A DNA stretch of 12,589 nt from an uncultured Ruminococcus sp. (lineage in GTDB: Bacteria > Bacillota > Clostridia > Oscillospirales > Acutalibacteraceae), in the NCBI GenBank assembly GCA_902773265.1, contig CACYDZ010000028.1, positions 1 to 12,589 on the forward strand, read 5' to 3'. Shown here one piece after another: positions 1 to 7,418 of the stretch. Position numbers and translations under genes: made by a program. The notes below the pieces were generated by a model. It saw nothing but the letters and a program-made list of their open reading frames with translations. It was not told the origin of the DNA and searched no databases. Position 1 is the first letter of the stretch; every line of letters begins with the position of its first letter.

Positions 1-593
1 GAAAAAGCCTTGCGTTCATCGTCAGACCATAATTCGCCGTCAGATTTTCCCAGAAGTTTCTGTAATTTTTTATAACTGCCTTTTTTGGAAAACTCCAGAA
101 AATTAATTTTGCTGAATTTATGAAATTCTACAAACTCATAATATCTCTGAACATTTTCATCGTCTGTTTTTTCGGGCAAAATTCTTGTGACATTACCGAC
201 AATACTGTAAGCGTCAAAGAATTTCATCACACTGACCCTTTTATTACCTTCTTCCACATAGTAGCGGTTCATATACTCATACACTTTGATAGGGTCTCTG
301 ATGCCCTCTGTGAGATGTGACTGACAAAGACTTTTCCATTTATCGGCAAATTCCGTTGTTTCTTCCAGAATAGGCATAAAATTAGGGGCAAACGCATTAA
401 CCCGACCTCTTGATTTTGTTCCCACGATAAGTTTCAAAGGAATTTCCATCAATCCAAGATTAATCCCAGTGGTAATTTTTTCCTGTGGGATAAAGTCGTC
501 CATAACAGGTAAGCAAGGAGATTTTCCTTTAAAGACACAGGTTCTGTATTCTTTTTGAGCAAGCCGAAAGGCTTCCTTATAATATTCGTTCAT
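1..593 (-). CDS. BMP-family protein with ParB-like N-terminal domain (partial, N-terminus only)
   Basis: About 197 codons are readable from the ATG at 593 to the window edge; the C-terminal part lies outside. The start is supported by GGAGG seven bases upstream. The visible region has no signal peptide and begins MNEYYKEAFRLAQKEY. It contains INLGLMEIPL (about residues 44-53), a TKSRGRVNAF stretch, and near residue 110 YEYMNRYYVEEGNKRVSVMK, in which EGNKRVSV resembles the phosphate/nucleotide-binding box of ParB/sulfiredoxin-like domains. From memory, this N-terminal module is common in clostridial proteins annotated as BMP (basic membrane protein) family ABC transporter substrate-binding proteins, where a periplasmic-binding-like domain follows. 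That domain is not visible here, so the family name rests on recall of the N-terminal pattern. An intracellular role is inferred from the missing signal peptide. It is separated from groEL by more than 370 bp and looks independently expressed. Confidence 0.7.
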   Translation of the reverse strand, partial: MNEYYKEAFRLAQKEYRTCVFKGKSPCLPVMDDFIPQEKITTGINLGLMEIPLKLIVGTKSRGRVNAFAPNFMPILEETTEFADKWKSLCQSHLTEGIRDPIKVYEYMNRYYVEEGNKRVSVMKFFDAYSIVGNVTRILPEKTDDENVQRYYEFVEFHKFSKINFLEFSKKGSYKKLQKLLGKSDGELWSDDERKAF

Positions 594-612
594 AATAACT
601 CCTCCGAATTTC

Positions 613-641
613 TTAAAAATTCGTCATTGAAATTTTGTCAA
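613..641 (-). promoter_or_regulatory. Candidate promoter for the BMP-family gene
   Basis: On the minus strand a perfect -35 box TTGACA (636-641) is followed after 17 bases by TTTTAA (613-618), a poor -10 match. Its position, about 20 bases before the ATG at 593, is suitable, although it gives a very short leader. The weak -10 keeps this tentative. Confidence 0.35.
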
Positions 642-645
642 CTGA

Positions 646-827
646 ATGGGTGATAAAATTTCCTAAAATGAAATCATAACCCATAGCTATGATAATTGAA
701 AGTTTCGGTCAAGCCTTTGGGGAGGCTTGTGGGGTCAAAGGGCAAAGCCCCTTGTGGGATTTTAAAGGGCGAAGCCCTTTAACTCCAACAATAAAATCCA
801 AAATTTGCGTAAGCAAATTTTGACAAT
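646..827. repeat. Dispersed multi-hairpin repeat, copy 1
   Basis: This intergenic stretch matches the segment at 10131-10362 closely over 684-827 versus 10218-10362. It folds into four successive hairpins: 710-716/723-729 (stem caagcct), 736-743/747-754 (one A·C mismatch), 764-770/774-780 (aaagggc with gcccttt) and 799-808/813-822 (caaaatttgc with gcaaattttg). A short outer pairing, atgggt (646-651) with acccat (679-684), precedes them. Differences from copy 2 within hairpins 1, 2 and 4 are mostly compensatory. There is no ORF or transposase, so it is either a small non-autonomous element or a structured RNA. The transcribed strand is not known. It lies between the groEL end and the start of the BMP-family gene. 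Confidence 0.8.
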
Positions 828-911
828 CTCAAGAATAACAAGTTATTACAGTATCCTTAAAATCTCCTATGAATCATACTACAAAAATCGTTATTTGTCT
901 ACTGTCTGACC

Positions 912-954
912 AAAAAAAGACAACTTTTCGCCAAACAGCGAAAAGTTGTCTTTT
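912..954 (-). terminator. groEL Rho-independent terminator
   Basis: A perfect 17-bp stem (915-931 with 938-954) encloses a six-base loop. On the minus strand it is followed by an uninterrupted T tract (912-914, after T residues already within the stem). It lies 12 bp after the groEL stop codon and ends the groES-groEL transcript. Confidence 0.9.
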
Positions 955-966
955 GTATAAAATTCA

Positions 967-2604
<1,638 letters not shown>

Positions 2605-2613
2605 CTAGCAATC

Positions 2614-2898
2614 TTACTCTACTACTGCCAATATGTCATTCTGGCGGACAATCGTATATTCTTCACCGTCAATCTTTACCGTTGTTCCCGAATACTGATT
2701 GGTAATAACCTTGTCACCGACTTTAACATACATTTTGACTTCTTTGCCGTCCACAACTCCGCCTTCGCCTACTGCGATGACATTGGAAAACTGTGGTTTT
2801 TCTTTTGCAGAAGCCGTAAGCACGATACCACTTTTTGTTGTTTCTTCGGCTTTGTCAGCTTTTAAAACTACTCTGTCAAGTAATGGTCTGATAGTCAT
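2614..2898 (-). CDS. groES: Co-chaperonin GroES (10 kDa)
   Basis: GroES forms the heptameric lid over the GroEL folding chamber. The 94-residue product starts MTIRPLLDRVVLKADKAEE and matches the normal family length. The mobile loop that contacts GroEL falls at about residues 16-34 (ETTKSGIVLTASAKEK), with the conserved SGIVL core. The later VGDKVI and NQYSGTTVKIDGEEY segments are typical of the beta-barrel body. The start is preceded by AGGAGG at nine bases. It is the first gene of the operon, 21 bp ahead of groEL, with the promoter and CIRCE operator directly upstream. Confidence 0.97.
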   Translation of the reverse strand: MTIRPLLDRVVLKADKAEETTKSGIVLTASAKEKPQFSNVIAVGEGGVVDGKEVKMYVKVGDKVITNQYSGTTVKIDGEEYTIVRQNDILAVVE

Positions 2899-2931
2899 AC
2901 TAGTTATCCTCCTGAATTTAAAATGCGATGT

Positions 2932-2958
2932 TTAGCACTCTCTATATCTGAGTGCTAA
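2932..2958. promoter_or_regulatory. CIRCE operator (HrcA binding site)
   Basis: A perfect nine-base inverted repeat, TTAGCACTC and GAGTGCTAA separated by nine bases, is the canonical CIRCE element bound by the heat-shock repressor HrcA. It lies at the expected transcription start of groES-groEL and within the 5' leader, so the operon is predicted to be derepressed on heat stress. hrcA itself is not in the window. Confidence 0.97.
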
Positions 2959-2961
2959 TAT

Positions 2962-2990
2962 ATAATATACCTTTTGTTGCCAAAAATCAA
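2962..2990 (-). promoter_or_regulatory. groES-groEL promoter (sigma-A type)
   Basis: On the minus strand the -35 box TTGATT (2985-2990) and -10 box TATTAT (2962-2967) are separated by exactly 17 bases. The predicted start falls at the CIRCE left edge, the usual arrangement for HrcA-repressed operons. Confidence 0.8.
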
Positions 2991-3333
2991 GAGTTATTTC
3001 AGAGTTTAATAATTTATTTACAATTTTTATTCACCATGTTATGAAAATCATTTAATATAAAAAATATACTATAAATGAGGAAATTTTTTGTTTTTTATGA
3101 TTATACACAATAAATATACGCTGTTTGTCACTCTGAACGCAGTAAAAAGTCTTAAAAAGATTCCTCACTGCGTTCGGAATGGCAAGTATTCGTGCATTTT
3201 TTAAATTTGCTTATTTATGGATATCACCATACTTTTACTGACAATTTTTTTCTGAGTTATCTTATAGAATATATGATAGCTTATTTATCGGTATGAACAG
3301 ACAAGATATTTCGTGATAATTTACAAATTATTC
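2991..3333. other. AT-rich intergenic region between groES and the DUF896 gene
   Basis: This divergent intergenic region has no convincing ORF, tRNA or riboswitch. It contains the inverted repeat at 3125-3185 and a small AT palindrome (3316-3331) just upstream of the DUF896 gene promoter. Confidence 0.6.
3125..3185. repeat. Imperfect inverted repeat (REP/MITE-like)
   Basis: Two 19-base arms (3125-3143 and 3167-3185) pair with three mismatches, around a 23-base centre. The arms resemble the GTCA(T/C)TC(T/C)GA-type palindromes scattered between genes in many bacteria. It has no ORF and no T tract, so it is not an obvious terminator. The family assignment is from general recall. Confidence 0.55.
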
Positions 3334-3362
3334 ACTTGTTATTATTAAAAAGGTGCTATAAT
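3334..3362 (+). promoter_or_regulatory. Extended -10 promoter of the DUF896 gene
   Basis: A perfect TATAAT (3357-3362) is preceded by TGC, making an extended -10 element, which explains the poor -35 (acttgt or cttgtt near 3334-3340). The ATG inside this box (3361) is therefore unlikely to be a translation start. No LexA-type GAAC/GTTC box is seen here. Confidence 0.7.
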
Positions 3363-3390
3363 GCTGACAAACAAAAGGGAGGTGTTTGTG

Positions 3391-3612
3391 ATGAAACAAG
3401 AGAAAATTCAACGCATAAATGAACTTGCCCGAAAGAAAAAAATTATGGGTCTGACAGATGATGAACTTGCTGAACAAAAGATACTTTATCGGGAATATAT
3501 TGGTGAATTTCGCACAGGACTTCAAGGACAATTAGATAACATGATTATTGAAAAACCCGATGGAACAAAAATAGCTGTCAGAAATCTGCACAACAGTAAA
3601 AAAGCAGAATAA
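3391..3612 (+). CDS. DUF896 / UPF0291 (YnzC-like) small protein
   Basis: The product is a 73-residue highly charged protein with the family core: QRINELARKKKIMGLTDDE (about residues 7-25), then EQKILYREYIGEFRTGLQGQLDN (about 28-50). Members form a short two-helix hairpin; the function is not established. In Bacillus subtilis a member (ynzC) lies beside the SOS-controlled yneA-yneB genes, but neither partner nor a LexA site is seen here. The ATG at 3391 is chosen because GGGAGG sits about eight bases before it. An in-frame ATG at 3361 would add ten residues but lies within the -10 box. The gene is monocistronic, with a hairpin right after the stop. Confidence 0.88.
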   Translation: MKQEKIQRINELARKKKIMGLTDDELAEQKILYREYIGEFRTGLQGQLDNMIIEKPDGTKIAVRNLHNSKKAE

Positions 3613-3619
3613 AAAGTCA

Positions 3620-3650
3620 TGTGACCGTTGCAGGCATTACAACGGTCACA
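3620..3650 (+). terminator. Probable terminator hairpin after the DUF896 gene
   Basis: A perfect 11-bp stem (3620-3630 with 3640-3650) with a nine-base loop lies eight bases after the stop codon. The following T tract is weak (ttata), so termination may be partial. Confidence 0.5.
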
Positions 3651-3693
3651 TTATAGAGAATATATAAGAAGAAAAAAATGAGAAAAACTTTAT

Positions 3694-3727
3694 CACAGTC
3701 TTTTCTTGACTGTGTCTATACTATAAA
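3694..3727 (+). promoter_or_regulatory. Palindrome and promoter-like boxes upstream of the (p)ppGpp synthetase
   Basis: A seven-base inverted repeat (cacagtc 3694-3700, gactgtg 3708-3714) with a seven-base centre runs directly into TATACT (3717-3722) and TATAAA (3722-3727). A TTGACT lies inside its right arm, but no spacing gives a full promoter. The arrangement suggests an operator overlapping a promoter. A ten-base direct repeat TATAAACAAA (3722-3731 and 3746-3755) follows. The predicted leader to the start codon is about 100 bases. Confidence 0.35.
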
Positions 3728-3830
3728 CAAAAATTATGAACTAAATATAAACAAATAAAAATTTATAAGTAAAACATCTACAAATATTCAACGCATATTT
3801 TGTGCATATTCACATTAACTGGGCGGTGCT

Positions 3831-4460
3831 ATGGAAAATACAAACAAAATGATTACCACTTTAACAGCATATAATGAATTTATCCGACCGTATCATGATG
3901 CTATTCATCTTGTACAGATAAGATTGGAAGCATTGGATACCGATTATGGTTATCAATACCGACACAATCCCATTCACCAGATTACTCAACGAGTAAAATC
4001 TCTGGAAAGCATATTCAATAAATTATCCAGAAAACATTATGAGGTTACCCTTGAAAATGCCCGGGAATATCTTACGGATATTGCGGGCGTAAGAGTGATT
4101 ACTTATTATCAGCAAGATGTTTATGAATTGGTGAGAGCATTAAGAAAATGTTTTGATGTCGTAGAAGAAAGGGATTATATCAAGAAACCGAAACCATCAG
4201 GATATCGAAGTTATCATATGATAGCAATTATACCGATACATTATTTGCAGGGTGTGGAATATTATCCCGTAGAAATTCAGATACGGACACTTACAATGGA
4301 TTGTTGGGCGAATATTGAACATCAGCTTCATTATAAAACATTTCAGAAAGATTGTTCGGGGAATATCAGTCAGCAATTTCGACAATATGCTGAAGAACTC
4401 AATGAATTAAGTTTGAAGATGGAAGCGATTTATTCCATTCAAAATCAGAATACAGCATAA
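3831..4460 (+). CDS. relQ: Small alarmone synthetase (GTP pyrophosphokinase, RelQ/YjbM-like)
   Basis: This single-domain enzyme transfers pyrophosphate from ATP to GDP or GTP to make (p)ppGpp, the stringent-response alarmone, in the cytosol. The 209 residues contain only the RelA/SpoT synthetase fold; there is no HD hydrolase, TGS or ACT domain, as in RelQ/YjbM (about 210 residues). Visible marks are YRHNPIHQITQRVKSLESI (43-61), DIAGVRVI (83-90), the lysine-rich YIKKPKPSGYRSYHMI (116-131) and VEIQIRTLTMDCWANIEHQLHYK (147-169), with the Glu-x-Gln and Glu-His residues of the active site. The C-terminal helix (about 183-205) fits the tetramerisation helix of the family. The start has an unusual G-rich site (gggcggtg) instead of AGGAGG; an in-frame stop lies just upstream at 3816, which rules out a much longer protein. 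The gene is monocistronic. Confidence 0.93.
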   Translation: MENTNKMITTLTAYNEFIRPYHDAIHLVQIRLEALDTDYGYQYRHNPIHQITQRVKSLESIFNKLSRKHYEVTLENAREYLTDIAGVRVITYYQQDVYELVRALRKCFDVVEERDYIKKPKPSGYRSYHMIAIIPIHYLQGVEYYPVEIQIRTLTMDCWANIEHQLHYKTFQKDCSGNISQQFRQYAEELNELSLKMEAIYSIQNQNTA

Positions 4461-4462
4461 TA

Positions 4463-4496
4463 AAATACCGTTTTGCTTACAAGCAAAACGGTATTT
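4463..4496. terminator. Bidirectional terminator between the converging alarmone synthetase and lysC genes
   Basis: A perfect 16-base inverted repeat (4463-4478 and 4481-4496) lies two bases after the synthetase stop. T-rich sequence follows on both strands (plus: ttt within the arm, then cgtt; minus: ttttatta), so it can also end lysC transcripts arriving from the right. Confidence 0.8.
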
Positions 4497-4557
4497 CGTT
4501 GAATTATTAACGAATGTGGCTCTTTAAGACTCAAACGGCGAACTTCCTGCAACAATA

Positions 4558-5028
4558 TCAGTCGAAGAAACCTCTGTGTAAAGCGGCAACAGCTCTGTCA
4601 GCATCAGATGCTTTGATAAGAACGGAGATTTTAATTTCGCTGGTAGAAATCATCTGGATATTGATATCAGCATTATAGAGAGCTTCAAACATCTTAGAAG
4701 CAAAACCTGAATGACTTTCCATACCTGCACCGACAATAGATACTTTAGCGACATCTTCATCGAAAATTACTTTCTGTGCTTTAAGAGAAGGCATAAAGTT
4801 TTCGATAACTTTCTTCGTATCAGCGAGTTTATCTTTGGAAACTGTAAAAGCAATATCTTTTGTACCGTCACGACCGACTGACTGCAAGATGATATCTATA
4901 TTTACATCGCTTGCTGCCAGTTTTGAAAACATTTTGAATGCAAGACCTGGTTCATCAGGAACACCGATTACTGAAATTCTGGCGATATCGGTATCTTTAG
5001 CAATACCACTGATTAACATACTCTCCAC
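4558..5028 (-). CDS. Predicted in-frame beta (regulatory) subunit of aspartate kinase
   Basis: Within lysC, a perfect AAGGAGG (complement at 5037-5043) lies exactly eight bases before an in-frame GTG at 5026-5028 (codon 246). Translation from it gives 156 residues covering both ACT domains and nothing of the kinase domain. A second in-frame start, ATG at codon 249, has a weaker GGAG close by. In Bacillus subtilis aspartokinase II and in corynebacterial LysC the beta subunit is made from just such an internal start near the same codon. Use of this site here is inferred. Confidence 0.6.
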   Translation of the reverse strand: MESMLISGIAKDTDIARISVIGVPDEPGLAFKMFSKLAASDVNIDIILQSVGRDGTKDIAFTVSKDKLADTKKVIENFMPSLKAQKVIFDEDVAKVSIVGAGMESHSGFASKMFEALYNADINIQMISTSEIKISVLIKASDADRAVAALHRGFFD

Positions 5029-5763
5029 TTTTGCTGCCTCCTTAACGATTGTACCCGGTGCTGAGGTCAAACTTGACAGCACCTCTAATTCAAGATTATA
5101 TTTTTTTGCCAGTTCGACACTTCTGTTATGCAACACCTGAGCTCCCAGCGTAGCCAGTTCCAACATTTCATCATAAGAAATTTCATCTAATTTTCTGGCA
5201 TCTTTTATTTTTCTAGGGTCAGCGGTATAAACGCCTTCCACATCTGTATATATCTGACACAAATCGGCATGCAGTCCGCAGGCCAGTGCAACTGCACTGG
5301 TATCTGAACCGCCACGACCAAGCGTGGTTACATCACCATATCTGGTAATTCCCTGAAATCCTGCCACAATAACAATTCTGTTATGGTCAAGTTCTCTTTT
5401 CAGTCTTTCACAGTCAATAAATTTAATTCTTGCGTTAGTGTGAGAAGAAGTCGTTCTGACACCTGCCTGCCATCCCAGAAGAGAAACCACAGGACAGCCG
5501 ATTTTTTCGATTGCCATAGCCAATAAAGCAATAGATATCTGTTCACCTGCTGCCAACAGCATATCTCTTTCTCGTTTAGAAGCATTAGGATTGATTTCCA
5601 TCTGCTTTTCTATCAGTTCATCTGTTGTATCACCCTGTGCCGATACAACAACGACTACTTTGTTGCCTTTTTTGTAAGTATCCGTTACAATTCTTGCCAC
5701 ATTGTTTACACGCTCAGCGTTGGCAACGGAACTTCCGCCGAATTTCTGTACGATAAGGCTCAT
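4558..5763 (-). CDS. lysC: Aspartate kinase, monofunctional, lysine-sensitive type
   Basis: Aspartate kinase phosphorylates L-aspartate with ATP, the first step to lysine, threonine and methionine. The 401-residue product has the amino-acid kinase domain first: KFGGSSVANAERV (7-19) binds ATP, the region SSHTNARIKFI (106-116) and GRGGSDTSAVALA (149-161) form the substrate/ATP site, and YTDVEGVYTADPR (172-184) is the family signature. Two ACT regulatory domains follow, about 262-330 (SVIGVPDEPG) and 338-401 (SIVGAGMESHSGFASKMF), giving feedback control. The start is supported by AAAGGAG eight bases upstream. It is monocistronic with its own promoter. The length matches Bacillus LysC and Corynebacterium LysC, which also encode a beta subunit from an internal in-frame start; a good internal start is present here. 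Confidence 0.96.
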   Translation of the reverse strand: MSLIVQKFGGSSVANAERVNNVARIVTDTYKKGNKVVVVVSAQGDTTDELIEKQMEINPNASKRERDMLLAAGEQISIALLAMAIEKIGCPVVSLLGWQAGVRTTSSHTNARIKFIDCERLKRELDHNRIVIVAGFQGITRYGDVTTLGRGGSDTSAVALACGLHADLCQIYTDVEGVYTADPRKIKDARKLDEISYDEMLELATLGAQVLHNRSVELAKKYNLELEVLSSLTSAPGTIVKEAAKVESMLISGIAKDTDIARISVIGVPDEPGLAFKMFSKLAASDVNIDIILQSVGRDGTKDIAFTVSKDKLADTKKVIENFMPSLKAQKVIFDEDVAKVSIVGAGMESHSGFASKMFEALYNADINIQMISTSEIKISVLIKASDADRAVAALHRGFFD

Positions 5764-5866
5764 TTGTGCAACTCCTTTTCTGTAAGTTATGCCTTTATGT
5801 CTTGCAATTTAAACAAATACGGTATAATATAATTGTCTAAATTGAACACCAAAAACATCGTACATT

Positions 5867-5895
5867 ATTGTAATACTGAATAAAGTAATTGTCAA
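5867..5895 (-). promoter_or_regulatory. lysC promoter
   Basis: On the minus strand a perfect TTGACA (5890-5895) and TACAAT (5867-5872) are spaced by 17 bases. The leader to the start codon is about 95 bases. No lysine riboswitch (roughly 180 bases in length, with its conserved junction) fits or is seen in it. Confidence 0.8.
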
Positions 5896-6059
5896 TATCC
5901 TTTTTAAGAAATTCTTTCAGCAAAGTCGTCGTGACATATTTCCTCTACTTGTGCTGATGCTTAAAAACAGAAATTTCCCATTCAAGAACAGCACTTCATC
6001 GTACCATCAGCTGATTATGATGTCAATTATTTGTCAGTCCTCATAGGCTGACAGATAAA
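5896..6059. other. Intergenic region between the hom terminator and the lysC promoter
   Basis: Nothing coding is seen. A small hairpin (tgtcag 6032-6037 with ctgaca 6048-6053, extended by three pairs past a bulged base) lies just after the hom terminator on the minus strand. An ATCAGCTGAT palindrome lies near 6006-6015. Confidence 0.4.
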
Positions 6060-6087
6060 AGACCCCGACCTAAGAGGTCAGGGTCTT
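6059..6087 (-). terminator. hom terminator
   Basis: A 13-bp stem (6059-6071 with 6075-6087, one G·U pair in the RNA) with a three-base loop is followed on the minus strand by TTTTA. It lies about 55 bp after the hom stop codon and ends the penicillin-binding protein-hom transcript. Confidence 0.85.
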
Positions 6088-6141
6088 CTTTCCGAGATAA
6101 GATAAAAATTTCTGCGACAGTCCCTTTTGTAGGTTTATTAT

Positions 6142-7371
6142 TTAAAAATCAGCTACTCTAATAGTGTTAATAATCGTAAAACCAATTTCGGTAGCCTGTT
6201 TTACTTTTTCGTTAAATACTTTAACTGTCATCGGCTGAGTAATAAAAGCAATTTCTTCTTTAGGCATATTTTTGCGTGTCAGTGGCATAACCACTCCAAA
6301 AATATTCTCCGCTACATGAATATCACCCGTTGCACGAACATACATTGCTGTCATGCTCTCGTCATAAGGAATGACATTGCTCCCGTCACTATCTTCCCAG
6401 AACAGATATTTTCGTGCGGAAATATGCTTGATACAATCTACGATATCAGCCACTACTGCACTGGCTGTGGGTAATTTCCCTGCACCTTTACCGTAAAAGA
6501 CAACATCTCCCGTAGCATCTCCTTTGACCAAAATGCCGTTGAATACATCATCTATACTTGAAAGCTGACTTTCATTGCTGACCAGCATCGGCGAAACAAA
6601 AATATCCAGCATATTGTTTTCTAAATGCCTGACCTCACCTATCAGCTTGATAACGCCTCCCCATTGTGACGCATATTCTACATCTTCAAGAGAGATGTTC
6701 GTAATTCCTTCTGTATGTATGTTATCGGGATAGATATGCTTACCGAATGCCAGTGAGGCAAGAATACATATCTTTCGGCAAGCATCATGTCCCTCTACAT
6801 CGGCAGACGGGTCACGCTCTGCATATCCTAACTGCTGTGCCAGTGCCAGTGCATCTTTAAAAGACATCGATTCTCTTATCATTTTAGTAAGAATAAAATT
6901 GGTTGTTCCGTTAAGTATGCCTGCGATTTCGTCAACATCGTTGGCTACCAGACAATTATTAAGAGGTCGTATAATCGGTATGCCTCCTCCTACACTCGCC
7001 TCAAACAGAAAATTCACATTGTGTTCTTTTGCTGTTGCCAACAATTCTGCACCTTTCTTGGCAACCAGTTCTTTATTGGAAGTAACTACACTTTTTCCTG
7101 CCTCCAGACAACGCTTGACAAAATCAAATGCAGGATTAACTCCTCCCATTAATTCCGCAACAACTTTTACTTCGTCATCATTAACAATATCGTTGAAATC
7201 TTTGGTAAATTTGTCCGCATAGGGTAAATCAGGAAATTCCCGTAAATCAAGAATATATTTGATATTGATTTCTTCTTTTGCCTTTCTGGTCAGGCTATCT
7301 TTATGTGTGAGCAGAATTTCAGCAACACCTGACCCTACTACACCGTGTCCCATAATTGCCACTTGTATCAT
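6142..7371 (-). CDS. hom: Homoserine dehydrogenase
   Basis: Homoserine dehydrogenase reduces aspartate semialdehyde to homoserine with NAD(P)H, the branch point to threonine and methionine. The ATG at 7371 is chosen because GAGAGG lies eight bases upstream; the GTG at 7380 would directly abut that site. The 409-residue product starts MIQVAIMGHGVVGSGVAE, a Rossmann GxGxxG motif (8-13). Next come the substrate region GILNGTTNFILTKM (about residue 155) and YAERDPSADVEGHDACRKICILA (about 178-200), which carries the catalytic Asp and Lys. The C-terminal 65 residues (from MYVRATGDIHVAENIFGV) occupy the place of the ACT feedback domain but fit it poorly. The gene follows the penicillin-binding protein by 47 bp with no clear promoter between, so they are probably co-transcribed. 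Confidence 0.95.
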   Translation of the reverse strand: MIQVAIMGHGVVGSGVAEILLTHKDSLTRKAKEEINIKYILDLREFPDLPYADKFTKDFNDIVNDDEVKVVAELMGGVNPAFDFVKRCLEAGKSVVTSNKELVAKKGAELLATAKEHNVNFLFEASVGGGIPIIRPLNNCLVANDVDEIAGILNGTTNFILTKMIRESMSFKDALALAQQLGYAERDPSADVEGHDACRKICILASLAFGKHIYPDNIHTEGITNISLEDVEYASQWGGVIKLIGEVRHLENNMLDIFVSPMLVSNESQLSSIDDVFNGILVKGDATGDVVFYGKGAGKLPTASAVVADIVDCIKHISARKYLFWEDSDGSNVIPYDESMTAMYVRATGDIHVAENIFGVVMPLTRKNMPKEEIAFITQPMTVKVFNEKVKQATEIGFTIINTIRVADF

Positions 7372-7418
7372 TGTTTGCACCTCTCGAGATTTATAATTGG
7401 TTTATTTGTTTCAGCCGA

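Noticed and set aside
3361..3390. Ten-residue N-terminal extension of the DUF896 protein
   Set aside because: The ATG forms part of the TATAAT box, and the ATG at 3391 has a proper ribosome binding site and the family start.
5764..5866. Lysine riboswitch or T-box in the lysC leader
   Set aside because: The leader is only about 95 bases, with no conserved L-box junction, no T-box sequence and no terminator hairpin.
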